Below are positions 34,413-44,187 of a stretch of 64,000 bases of DNA, piece by piece; within the stretch, counting starts at the first letter, position 1, and each line of letters begins with the position of its first letter. This DNA comes from Micropterix aruncella (lineage: Eukaryota > Arthropoda > Insecta > Lepidoptera > Micropterigidae). Position numbers and translations under genes: made by a program. The stretch is from positions 18,662,160 to 18,726,159 of the forward strand of contig OX155973.1 in the NCBI GenBank assembly GCA_944548615.1, given 5' to 3'. Under the pieces are notes generated by a model. That model was not told the DNA's origin. It ran no database searches and saw only the letters and a program-made list of their open reading frames with translations.

Positions 34413-35270
34413 GCGCTCGTGGCCTGCCAGCTAAATCTTTGTTTCACCTCTTTAAAGATCTTGGTCTCTCCAGGAAAATAATCAACTCCTTTCTAGAAAA
34501 ATTATCTAAACCCGCGACCTCTGCATCTCAAATTCTATGGCTTAGAAGGGGGAGTGAATGGGAGGTAAGGTGAACGCTCACATGTGGCAAGACAGCTGTC
34601 CTAAACCTACCACCGCCGGTCGTCAGTCCGGAATCCACCCTTCACCTCCTAGAAGTGTATAAAAAACAAAAAAATATATATATGATGGGCCCGATTTTTG
34701 GTCGGTGAATTCCATGGCAGCTCCGTTTGTATTTTATTTTTTTTATTTTATTTTTTTTTTAAATTTTATTTATTATTTATTATTGCTATTATATTATTAT
34801 TATTATTAATTAAATGATTATTTATTATTGCTATATTATTATTATTATTATTATACATTATTATTTAGTATTACTTGTTTATAGTTCTAATATTATTTTG
34901 GTGTAGTGAGAATTTCATTTTAACTTGATTTGATTCAAATTTTTTATTTTTATTTTGGAAGTTATGTAGTTTATAATCGTTTGTATTGGTGTTCTCCTTA
35001 GAACAGGCTCTGCCTAGTTAGAAGCAACACAAGCTATGTTAAGTGCTAACGGTGTATTTTTTTTTGTGGACCAATAAATAAATAAATAAAATAAATAAAT
35101 GATATTACCTATATTGAAATCACATGCGTGTCCCACGTACCTACCACGTGTCTCAGTTCGCCATTCGATTTATCTTTGCTATCAATTGCTCGGGCTTAGT
35201 TACGATACGTAACTGATGGTACCGGATCTGAATTCCTAGCCTCCGCACTTCTTATCACCGAAAATTACAT

Positions 35271-35310
35271 TATAAATAAACATCTGTCCGCTGCGGTGCG
35301 TTCATTCCGT
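35271..35310 (+). promoter_or_regulatory. TATA box and initiator of the GLIS gene
   Basis: TATAAATA at 35271-35278 is followed by TCATTC at 35302-35307, matching the arthropod initiator TCAKTY with its A (presumed +1) at 35304. The spacing from the first T to +1 is 33 bp, as expected for a TATA-dependent insect promoter. The 5' UTR to the ATG would be 77 nt. Confidence 0.6.
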
Positions 35311-35380
35311 GATTGGAAGTCGTTCAATTGTACGTCGATTTGGTTTCTGCTAAGTTTTGATAACGATTTATTGTGATACT

Positions 35381-38300
35381 ATGTTGGTGTTTCCGCATTG
35401 GAGATTTACTGGGGGCCTCGAGGTTGGATCTTACGCATCTGGTTGTAGAGCCTCACACTGGTCTCCGCCCGAACAGCACCGATTCGCACCGATTGGTGTG
35501 CCACCACCTTATTTGTCGCCTCAGGTAAATATTGAGAATTCCCCTTTTCTGTCTAGTATCACGTATCACTGACGGTGCCGGCACACTGGTCCTACGTACG
35601 CAACGTTCGCAACGTATTATGACATCTAGGTAACCCTTGAATTTGCATGAAAGCAGGCACACTTATCCCACGCAACGTCGCGGGGGATAAGGGCCAGATG
35701 TTATAATGCGTTGCGTACGTTGCGTACGTAGGACCACTGTGACGGGCCCCTTATGGGTTCGGCACACTTGTCCGACTTTACGCAACGTACGCAACGCATT
35801 ATGGCACCTGGCCCTTGTATTTGAATGAAAGCAGACACACTTATCCTATGCAACGTTGCGTGAGATAAGTGTGTCTGCTTTCATCTAAATTCAAGGGCCA
35901 GATGTCATCATGCGATGCGTACGTTGCGTACGTAGGACCAGTGTGTCGGACCCCTTAATCAGCGACAAAGAAGCGAATACAACATTTTATTTGTTTTCTT
36001 ATTTATTCATATACCTATTTATTTATTTAAAGCAATTCACAAAATAAAGCAATTTACAATTAAAATATTATACTAAATTACTTAATCCACAGTAAGAAAT
36101 TAAACTCATTTTATAAATGATGTTTACTGTCTAACGTCGCACGAATAAGCAAATCTTGTGCTTGGGCAGATATTCTATAAACAAAAAGTTGCATGAATTA
36201 ATACGAGATTATAAGAGTTATGACAATAAAATCACAAATAAATACGAGTAGGTTAAATTCTAAGAAAAGAGAAACGATATCAAAAACATAATAGTAATTG
36301 AATAATTAGTTAAAATTATCATATTGAAATAATAATAATATGTAATTTATAATAATATATAAATATAATAATAATATATAAATAAATATATACATTTAAT
36401 CACTTGTAAAAATTAAAAGCAAATGTAAAATATATAATCATCACAGTCACCGGTTAGTCATAATCATAATAAAATAAGTAATCCGTTTTAAAATAATTCA
36501 AAATGACTTTGCAGTAATCGTATTGGTGCAAAAAGAGCATTTGCAGTAATCATATTGGTCATAGTTATAAAATAGTCAAAAAAATTAAACTGATTATTTG
36601 ACATTGACAATATTAACGAGGAATATGATATAGGAATATGAATACGTACCAGGCACAATCGATCCGGCGTTGCACTGTGTCTTGAATCTTTAAAATATCC
36701 ATTAAAATTTGGACCTCAGTGGACTGGATCTAAGTATGACAGATAACTTGACCCATTATATTTAATTTAGAGAGCAAAAAGCGTAATTTTGGGGAGGATT
36801 GCAGCATCGCAAACTTTACGAAGGTATTTCTGCAGTTTTGCAAACTCTCATACATAAGAGTTTTTTTTAATGTCACCCTACTTTGTATATCACACTGATT
36901 CCGAATCTGTAAAAATCTTTGCCTTATTTCTATAAATTACAGATATAGGCTTTTAAATAAGCGTCAAATGTCTATATGGTAAGGTAAGGTTAGTTTTTTT
37001 GAAAAGATTTATTAAACACCTATATGGTGATAGTTTCTTAGTTTTTTTTAAAAGCTTCATATACACCTATTTAGCGGTAGGTTAGGTTAGTTTTTTGAAT
37101 ATGGCCAGGCACGTGCCCATACTTCAGTTTCAAGGTGGGGGGGGGGGGGGGCATTGGAGAAAACTGACTTTGCCTGGACAATGAAACGAAAATACGCCGG
37201 ATTTCCGGTGGTTAAAACCCAAATATATCCCAGCCCCCCTTTGGATACGTGCCTGAAACTAGGTACATAAGTCGCGGATTCTGCCTGCTTCTCATTTTTT
37301 TCTCGACTTTATTTTTTACTAAAAAAAAAACCTGTGCCCCCCCCCCTTCCCCTCCCCCTGGATATGTCCTTGAATATGGCAGACTTAGCTAAACTGCATC
37401 AATTGCTTTAAATATCTTTAAAGTGTAGATGTTTTTAAAAAGAATATTGTCTCGTTATCCGCAGAGCGACGATGACTCCACTGCGTCATCAGCGTCCGGG
37501 TACTCTCTAGAGAGCGGCTACCAGGACTGGCAGAGTAGAGTTCTGCCCGACGCGGTCGCTGCCGGTGCTGCATGCGTTAACCCTCCAACGCAGGCGCCGT
37601 CTACGTATCTGGAATGCAAGTGGAGCGAGTGTTCGAGGGTGTTTCCGACCCTGGACAGCCTGTCGCAGCACGTCGCGTCCAACCACGCAGCGAGCGGACA
37701 GGGAGGACTCTTCTACTGTAGGTGGCACGGATGCTTGCGCGGACACCGCGGATTCAACGCAAGGTAATTTTCAATTAGTTCTTTACATAACTAGAATATA
37801 ATTATCTCCACAACTTCACAACGAAATCGAAAAACTATGAAAATTTGGATGACTTGAGATAATCGCATTATAAGCAAATTTTGTGAAGTTCAAAATAATT
37901 AAAGTTTACAATTATATTTTTTAAAATATTATAAAATGTACTAATTTGATTAGTACCTACATGTATTTACATATCTTTATATCTAGTGGGCTCAATTGCG
38001 TTTTTTCGTGAACTAATATTGAACAATATTTCATGCCAATGAGACGACGCAGTGCCTTAGAGCGGAATTTAAATAACGATCTTGTAATAATGTTACTGTA
38101 TAAGGGGTCCGACACACTGGTCCTACGTACGCAACGTACGCATCGCATGATGACATCTGGCCCTTGAATTTAGATGGAAGCAGACTCACTTATCTCACGC
38201 AACGTTGCATAGGATAAGTGTGTCTGCTTTTATTCAAATACAAGGGCCAGGTGTCATAATGCGTTGCGTACGTAAAGTCTTGATGTCTGTAATGCTCTTG

Positions 38301-39924
38301 AATAATATTAAAACTAATAAATAATAAATAATAAATCTTATCCTTCCCCGCACAAAAACTACCTGCCGAACATTAAAACCATCCGAATTAGTTTGAATAC
38401 ATTTCGTCCGCTCTTTGGCTATGCTGCTTTATGTTTGATTGTTAGTTTTGTGCTGGAAAAGTGACAGTCATTTATTTCATATTCCGCTCTTATAGCGTTT
38501 CTTCGTGAGCTAAAATCGTAAATGAGTTCGTGTGAACGAGACATGGCAATACGCTAGAGCGAAATGCGAAATGAACGGTTGTCACTTTTTCGCTATAAAA
38601 CTACACACTAAGCATCTGAATCTAACACCTTCGTGAACTAAAATCGGAAATTAGTTCGTGTGAACGAGACAGGGCAATACGCTAGAGCGAAATGCGAAAT
38701 GAACGGTTGTCACTTTTTCGCATTTAAACTACCCACCTAGCATCTGAATCTAACACCTCACGAAATGTGTTCCAATTTATTCGGACGAGTATAAGTTCGA
38801 CAGCTAGTTTTTATCGATGGTCGTTCGTTTCATTTTCCGCTCTAACGTATTGCTCTATCTTGTTCGCTTGAACTAATATCAGTTTTAGTTCACAAAGAAA
38901 CGCAATCGGGCCCATTATCTACTCACGCCATTTTAGTGCCACATCTTCAGAGGTCAAAGTATGCACCTGGCAACTTGTTGATCTAAATAATTCACAACAT
39001 TTTTTTTTACCTTTCTGTATATAAAAGGATTTGTGTTTAAATTCTCTACAACTTCCTAGAGATCTCATCGTCCATCAAACTTTAATAGCATAGTAGTATA
39101 GCAACGATTTGGAAAATAAAATATCGTTGCATGTACAAAATTAGATTAAATATATACTTTTTTGGTTGCATTTCCTCGCTCGCTTGATATTCAATTTGCA
39201 ACCGTACACTATTTTTTTCTGTAAATAAAATTGTATTTTCTTTGTCTGCAGGTATAAGATGCTAGTCCACGTACGAACGCACACGAACGAAAAGCCCCAC
39301 CAATGCGAGCAGTGTGAAAAATCCTTCTCCCGCGCGGAGAACCTGAAGATCCACATACGATCTCATTCGGGCGAGAAACCGTACGTCTGCCCCTTCGACG
39401 GCTGCACGAAAGCGTACTCAAACTCCAGCGACCGCTTCAAGCACACGAGGACACACTCCGTCGACAAACCCTACTCGTGCAAGATACCCGGTTGCGACAA
39501 GCGGTACACGGATCCGTCGAGCCTCAGGAAACACGTCAAGACCTACAAACACTTCACCAGCCCAGCTCAAACCGCGTACCGGCCTTCAATCGAAGAGCGA
39601 GTCCCCACTGTATACTTCGACCTGGATCCATTGGCGCACCAAGAAAGAATCCGCAGCATTAGCTACACCGAAGGGACCTTCTCAACGCACATACCTCACC
39701 AGAGACCTTTCCCGGCGAGCTGTCCTTCCCTGTCTTACCAAAATGAAACCCAAACACCTTCACCTTTAGAAATCAGCGACGATAAACCGCTCAACCTCAA
39801 ACGTCGCTCCACGTCAGAGAGCGCGGTGGATAGATACGAAAACGGAGCTCTCAATCTGGAGAAGAGACCTAGACTTAGCTTTAATATGGGCGATATGCCT
39901 CTAGATTTAAGTAATAAGAACTGA
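35381..39924 (+). CDS. sug: GLIS-family zinc-finger transcription factor (sugarbabe/GLIS2-like)
   Basis: Three exons: 35381-35524, 37465-37763 and 39252-39924. They join in frame (phase 0, then phase 2) with donors GTAAAT and GTAATT and acceptors CCGCAG and CTGCAG, giving 371 residues. Five C2H2 fingers start with cysteines near residues 99, 133, 166, 194 and 224. The FNARYKML and '[12 protein letters not shown]' blocks and '[16 protein letters not shown]' are diagnostic of GLIS/GLI-type fingers, which bind DNA in the nucleus. In Drosophila the closest relative is sugarbabe, a sugar-responsive regulator; lame duck is the alternative. The C-terminus PLDLSNK (364-370) fits the CtBP-binding motif PxDLSxK, suggesting repression, and PLNLKRR upstream is a weaker copy. 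The ATG at 35381 is the first in its exon. Introns carry three foldback elements. Confidence 0.8.
35574..35753. mobile_element. Palindromic foldback element, copy 1
   Basis: Starts 'cggtgccggcacactggtcc', folds at 'cacgcaacgtcgcg' and ends 'gtaggaccactgtgacggg'. It is shortened on the right arm relative to copy 2 and lies 50 bp inside intron 1 of the GLIS gene. Confidence 0.7.
35757..35956. mobile_element. Palindromic foldback element, copy 2
   Basis: Arms of about 95 bp meet at 'gcaacgttgc'. The left arm begins 'cggcacacttgtcc' and the right arm ends 'gtaggaccagtgtgtcgga'. It stands directly next to copy 1 in tandem and is nearly the exact reverse complement of copy 3 at 38103. Confidence 0.8.
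35957..37464 (+). other. GLIS gene intron 1, remainder
   Basis: AT-rich with A/T microsatellite-like runs at 36330-36400, a G12-like run at 37137 and a C run at 37338. The phrase 'ggtaaggttag' or 'ggttaggttag' recurs at 36979 and 37080. No exon or element is supported. Confidence 0.5.
37988..38913. mobile_element. Foldback MITE with 'gggcccgattgcgtttc' ends, copy 2
   Basis: Left end 'gggctcaattgcgttttttc' with 'gtgaactaat'; right end 'gttcacaaagaaacgcaatc' with 'gggccc'. It contains copy 3 of the palindromic element as an insertion and a 126-bp direct duplication (38504-38628 and 38632-38757, both with 'gaacggttgtcactttttcg'). It lies in intron 2 of the GLIS gene. Compare 7899-8293. Confidence 0.7.
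38103..38280. mobile_element. Palindromic foldback element, copy 3 (inverted to copy 2)
   Basis: Reverse complement of 35766-35956 with about four differences over roughly 175 bp by eye. It is nested in the larger foldback MITE. Confidence 0.8.
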
Positions 39925-40180
39925 TTAAAAGTATTTGACTATTTATTTTTGACTATCATTTTGCGATATATGATGTTTTGCAGAAGCAGGAGAGTAGTAC
40001 CCCGTTTACACTATGGCAGTGACTGGGCCCAGTGACTTGGATTTGCGGCGCCAGTCACTGAGTACATCTCTCTGTTTGCAGTTTATGTTTGACACTGGTG
40101 GTTGTGACTGTGGACTGTGGTGACCATGTTTTCAGTACAAAAACAAACTGGCAGCGCATGCCCGAACGCGTCCAGACAAT

Positions 40181-40425
40181 GCCAGTCGCACTGGACTGAC
40201 TTGAGCGGCGCGGTGGGGGAAGCTCCTGGGCCCGAAAATAGAACGGGTGGATAGTGCCAGTCGCACTGGACTGAGTTAAGCGGCGTGGTGGGAGAAGCTA
40301 TTGGGCCCGAAAATAGAACGGATGGCTAGTGTCAGTCGCATTGGACTGGCTTGCGCAGTGCGGTGGGGGAAGCTACTGGGCCGGCAAATAGAACGGGTGG
40401 CTAGTCACCTGGACTGACGTGCTAC
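40181..40425. repeat. Tandem repeat, 75-bp unit, about 3.2 copies
   Basis: Units start 'gccagtcgcactggactga' at 40181 and 40256 and 'gtcagtcgcattggactgg' at 40331, each followed by 'gg.gggggaagct.ctgggcc'. They lie in the left terminal region of the Harbinger-like element, whose 40010-40060 and 40560-40625 segments are also inverted to each other. Confidence 0.8.
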
Positions 40426-40606
40426 TGGGCTCGTGTGGACACTAGTTTCAACCTAGTCCAGCGCTGACTTCGCGCTCGCAAGTCAGTCCAGTTGACTATA
40501 ATAGCCACCCATTCTATTTTCGGGCCCAGTAGCTTCTGGGCCCGACTGCAAACAGACGTACTGGGTCGATCTGACTAGATGTCTGATCTGGCGCCGCAAT
40601 TTTAAG

Positions 40607-40915
40607 TCACTGAGTCCAGTCAATGCCATAAATTTCTTGACATATTTCTAGGGTAAACCTAGATATAGTAGATTTTGAAATACGATAAAAGTTGCTTAAA
40701 TTTTTGTAATTATTTCCTGTTGCTAAAAAGGACAATGGTATTTTCAGCTTTATTCTTGCAGGAATAGCATCTCTCATCAATGTGTTCGCACGTTGAATTT
40801 TGTATGAAACTGTAGCTAACAATTCGTCAAACATTACTGGCGATAATCTGACGGCCAATCTGTACTCCGATGGATCCTCTGACTTTAGTTCTTCAATAAG
40901 TAGTGCAGAGCCTTC
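40607..40915 (-). pseudogene. PIF/Harbinger transposase N-terminal fragment
   Basis: Minus strand: EGSALLIEELKSEDPSEYRL, then 'LSPVMFDELLATVSYKIQ', 'MRDAIPARIKLKIPLSFLAT' and 'NFYRISKSTISRFTLEICQE'. The pattern (E-Y-R, FDELL, a block ending FLATG, then RISKSTIS with EIC.. IY) is the N-terminal part of Harbinger (HARBI1-like) nucleases. The catalytic DDE core that should follow is absent: after IYG the frame enters terminal repeat sequence and stops. HARBI1-type transposons cut at TTA/TAA-like targets. Confidence 0.75.
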
Positions 40916-41277
40916 TCATGTATAATAATAATAATAATAATAAACTCTTTATTTTAAATAGAAAAGGCGAGCTTATTGCCTTGCAGTAATGTCTATAGCT
41001 TAAGTTTATAACAAATTTAGAACGTTGGCTACGCAAAAGAACAATAAAACACAAATGATAAAAAGAAACAAACAGAAACTAGAAAGAGACAGATAATAAA
41101 AAAAGTAAAACAAATGACTAAAATTAAATAAGGACGCAGAGGAAAGGAAGGAGAGGAAGGAAGGAAAGGGAAGCGAAAAGGAGGGGGGAGAGGTGGATTG
41201 GTTACTTTGTGGATTTTAGGGTTATATGCTCCTTGAGCCTGGCGTTGAACGAGGAGATGCTGGGGGCTGTTCTAACA

Positions 41278-41631
41278 TCATTTGGTAAAGCATTCCAGAG
41301 TCGTGCAGCTTCCACGGAGAAGCTGAAAAAAATCACTGCTATGACCAGGGATGGATAACAGGTTAGTGCCCTCTGATGTCAGGGGACGGCCGTGCGCCGA
41401 TAACGCGGTGAACCTATCGGCAAGATAAAGCGGCACACCATCCGCGAGGATTATATATAAGAGGCAGAGAGTTCTAACCTCTCTCGTCTCCCTGGTGGTA
41501 AGCCACTGCAGTCTGCTACGATATTCTGTAATATGGTCATATTTTCTGAGGCCAAAAATGAAGCGGATACAGACGTTCTGTAGCCTTTCCACCTTGGTGG
41601 CCAGCTCTTCTGTCAGATCGAGGAAGGCGGC
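41278..41631 (-). pseudogene. LINE post-RT region, downstream of the hAT insertion
   Basis: The frame reads VERLQNVCIRFIFGLRKYDH, 'YRSRLQWLTTRETREVRTLC' and ends after a one-base shift near 41290; in the neighbouring frame WNALPNDVRTAPSISSF continues to the stop at 41204. It is the continuation of the RT piece at 43537-43825. Not functional. Confidence 0.75.
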
Positions 41632-42108
41632 GTCGCCATCAGCGCCGGCTCGAGGAAACTTGGCGCCCTAGGCTAAAGGCTAGTATGGCGCCCATTTAAA
41701 AAAATCACAAAACATTAATTGTGTAATTTTTAATCAAATAATTAGAGCACAGATATGACTTACCTACTTATATATAATTATAATACAACTTTTAAAAAAA
41801 AATACAACCGACTTCAAATATTTTTTCAACTATTTTCCAGTTATTTGGATTTTAAAACCAAACTACTGAACCAATTTTGATTAAATTTCTATGGGACCAA
41901 TATAAAAGTATATTCTTTCAAATACAAAAGAATTTTCCAAATCGCTTCATAAATGATGGAGATCTGAGGTAACAAACATATAAAAAATATTTAAAAAAAA
42001 CAATTAAACCGAATTGAGAACCTCCTCCTTTTATTGAAGTCGGGTAAAAAGAGAATATATCCACCTTCTTTAGCTGTATGGAGTGAAATATAAGATTTTT
42101 TAAAAAGA

Positions 42109-42660
42109 CTAATTAGAGATTAAATCAATAGGTTTTATTTTCCTTGCCTTTATTTTAGCAAAAGTGGAAACGATCTCCTTTAAATCTATTGTTTGAGCTA
42201 TTTCTTGTTCTATAGATAAAGTCGACAAACCCACAAGTCTTTCTTGGGTCATTGTATAGCGCAGATAATAATATGTCTTAATTAGTTTTAATTTAGAAAA
42301 ACTGCGCTCACCACTGGCCACAGACTCGGGAAGTGTCAGCAACACCCTTATTGCAGTTACTAAATTAGGTAATATATCTAGTAATCCATTTTCACAAATA
42401 TAATTTAAAAGTTCTTGTGGCGCAGTGTTATTTGGTACTCTTCTTGCAATAGCTTGTAATTCGCTGCATAACTCAGTTGCATCAACATCCTTAGAGTCTC
42501 CATGACTAAGATATTCTTCCAACTTTACACAGTGTTCCAGAACATCTTTGGAGGTTTTATTCTGCATTTCATGATCGTTATAGAGAAATCCAAAAACATG
42601 ATTAATGTTATTTATCTGATTAAACCTCTCATCGATTGAATTTATTGCTGTATCCAGCAC
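42109..42660 (-). pseudogene. hAT transposase C-terminal half (ZMYM1-like)
   Basis: 183 residues on the minus strand with 'LELLNYICENG'-type lead-in (QELLNYICENGLLDILPNL), then the hATC dimerisation motif 'LLTLPESVASGERSFSKLK' and 'LSTLSIEQEIAQ'. This is the C-terminal half of transposases often annotated as zinc finger MYM-type protein 1. It ends naturally at the stop (KPIDLISN). The rest of the protein lies upstream in other frames, so the copy is dead. Confidence 0.8.
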
Positions 42661-42818
42661 GGCAAAATAAAGAATTATTTTGAACTGGTCTTTCCCATCA
42701 CTTAAGTGCTCATCTTCTGCTTCATAACTGAACTGTCTTTTCTTTTTTCTTAAGCGGACTGGCTTCGATGCTGATGCGAATGATGCGGAAATGTTTACTT
42801 CTGAAATTTCTCTTGCTT

Positions 42819-43493
42819 CTACCAGCGTTTTTCGAATCCCAAATCACTTCTACAGCTTTCGAGAAAGGTTTTTGTTTTTAGGAGATCATTTGTAGCAGAG
42901 TTAAGATCAGATTGCTTTGACTGAAGAAGTTTGCTTGTCAAATTGATTTCGAACAAAATATTGTACCACACAACAAGAGAAGCAATAAACTCGAGATCAG
43001 CATTTTTTTGCAATAGACTGAGCCTCAATTCGCGTTTGATTTCCAGATGAACCGATCAGAGTATGATCTTCGTAAATGTCTATGAGCGCGTCATGCACAT
43101 CAGCCAGTTGATAACGTAATGGACGCAAGGCATCAATCCGGCTTTCCCATTTTGTATCGCTCAGTGGTTTCAGTGTCAAACTAGGCACATGACGCAATAG
43201 GAATTCCCAACGGTGGGTTGAAACAGAAAAATATACATATATATATTTTGGACCAAGTTGAAAAAGGATGTCGCTGCCAGACAACATTTAGCAGCATCGT
43301 TCACGACAAGATTTAGTGTGTGTGAACTGCATGGTACAAAAAAAGCGCGTGGATATACATCCAAAATCACCGCCCCGACCGCGCGTTCGAACCGTTCATC
43401 GATTCGCGTGGTCGTGTCGCAGATATGCTCTGATACATACGCTACCAGATCGCCTCGCCGCGCCGCCCCCCAAAATACGAGCGCCCTAGGCAA
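42819..43493 (-). pseudogene. hAT transposase central region, broken
   Basis: Three overlapping minus-strand frames carry successive blocks of the same transposase: 'RAFFVPCSSHTLNLVVNDAA' and 'ATSFFNLVQNIY' (43176-43493); then WEFLLRHVPSLTLKPLSDTK plus WESRIDALRPLRYQ (42997-43287); then 'LEFIASLVVWYNILFEINLT' (42819-43028). C-S-H-x-L-N-L and T-K-W-x-x-R are characteristic of ZMYM1-like hAT proteins. Frameshifts separate them, and the N-terminal BED finger is missing. Confidence 0.75.
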
Positions 43494-43536
43494 TTGCCTA
43501 GTTTGCCTATATGGACAGGCCGGCCCTGGTCGCCAT

Positions 43537-43957
43537 AATGAAGAAGCGGAAGAAGCAAAGATTGACAGATTGTCTTTTTACTTTTCTCCGGGAGAAAATT
43601 TTGGAGCTTCTTCAGCGAATTACAGATCTTTCCTCTCATCTCACTAATATGGTGCTGCCAGGACGGATTCTGGTCAAAATAGACACCAAGGTTCTTCACC
43701 TGCATGCTATAAGGAATCTCCTCCGTCTCAATATATATTTTTGTTATGGAGTGCATGTCGATCCTCGAGGTGTAGAACCTGCTACCGATGATGATCGCTT
43801 GTGTTTTAGAGGGATTTAGTAGCAAGCCATGGCATTTAGACCACCCTGATATGGTATTAAAATCAGCGTTAACTACCGCGATTGCTATTTCAATATCATT
43901 TGGCTGAAAGTGTGAGTAGATCTGGACATTGTCGGCATAAAGATGATGTATCCCTTT
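43537..43957 (-). pseudogene. LINE RT fragment with YADN active site
   Basis: Minus strand: LYADNVQIYSHFQ and 'AIAVVNADFNTISGWSKCHG', then LLLNPSKTQAIIIGS, 'LGVYFDQNPSWQHHISEMRG' and 'KKLQNFLPEKSKKTICQSLL'. The RT box has changed from YADD to YADN, losing one catalytic aspartate. The piece starts abruptly at the Harbinger junction, typical of incomplete reverse transcription. Confidence 0.75.
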
Positions 43958-44012
43958 TGCTTAGCCATTTTTTCACCCAAAGACGTTTTTTTGACAGTTC
44001 TTCTTCAACCAT
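43955..44012 (-). pseudogene. PIF/Harbinger transposase start
   Basis: Minus strand from ATG at 44012: MVEEELSKKRLWVKKWLSKR, then the LINE insertion. Harbinger proteins typically open with a basic 'R.w(v)..w...R' block before the segment seen at 40915, so the two pieces fit as one interrupted exon. ATACAT occurs at both LINE junctions and may be the target duplication. Confidence 0.6.
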
Positions 44013-44187
44013 ATCGAGCACTTATCCAAACAAAATCTTAAAGGATTTTGTCAATAATATTTCATTTTACGTTTGTGCACTGAATACATTGTCACCCAAG
44101 CCAGTCACGACTGCGAGGGTCAAAAATAGGCAGCATACTGACTTACTGGGTCGTTCCGGTTACATGGTGTCGATATTCCGAGGACTA

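Larger units (their letters stand above)
33340..35099 (+). mobile_element. 3' part of a LINE with restriction-like endonuclease
   Basis: Contains the end of a reverse transcriptase region (33427-33690), a Cys/His knuckle and a PD-(D/E)xK-type endonuclease (33930-34412), a short C-terminal tail to about 34572, a 3' UTR and a (TAAA)n tail at 35074-35099. This order, with the nuclease after the RT, defines the R2/R4/NeSL-type group of non-LTR retrotransposons. A 180-bp family A fragment sits in the middle. Frames are broken near 33690, 33940 and 34410. Confidence 0.75.
41640..43528 (-). mobile_element. hAT transposon with 8-bp target duplication
   Basis: The ends CAGCGCCGGC (41640) and the reverse complement CAGGGCCGGC (43528) are inverted. 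GTCGCCAT flanks both sides (41632-41639 and 43529-43536), the 8-bp duplication expected for hAT. Removing the element and one GTCGCCAT restores the LINE reading HYGDAAFLD. The 1.9-kb element carries decayed minus-strand transposase pieces. Confidence 0.9.
40921..43957 (-). mobile_element. 5'-truncated LINE split by an hAT element
   Basis: Minus strand: begins near 43957 with LHHLYADN (the RT active-site box, normally YADD), continues through 'LLLNPSKTQAIIIGSRFY', 'VKNLGVYFDQNPSWQHHI' and LLLPLLHYGD, is interrupted by hAT at 43528-41640, and resumes with AAFLDLTEELATKVERLQN, RFIFGLRKYDHITEYR and WNALPNDVR to a stop at 41204. The tail is (TAA)n at 40924-40945. A frameshift lies near 41290. Jockey/CR1 type. 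Confidence 0.8.

Noticed and set aside
37429..37464. ATG at 37429 as the start of the GLIS protein
   Set aside because: The bases up to 37464 form a good acceptor (ctcgttatccgcag) and the upstream exon 35381-35524 joins in phase 0, so this ATG is intronic.
41640..43528. Host ZMYM1 gene on the minus strand
   Set aside because: Terminal inverted repeats, an 8-bp duplication and several frameshifts show it is a dead hAT transposon.
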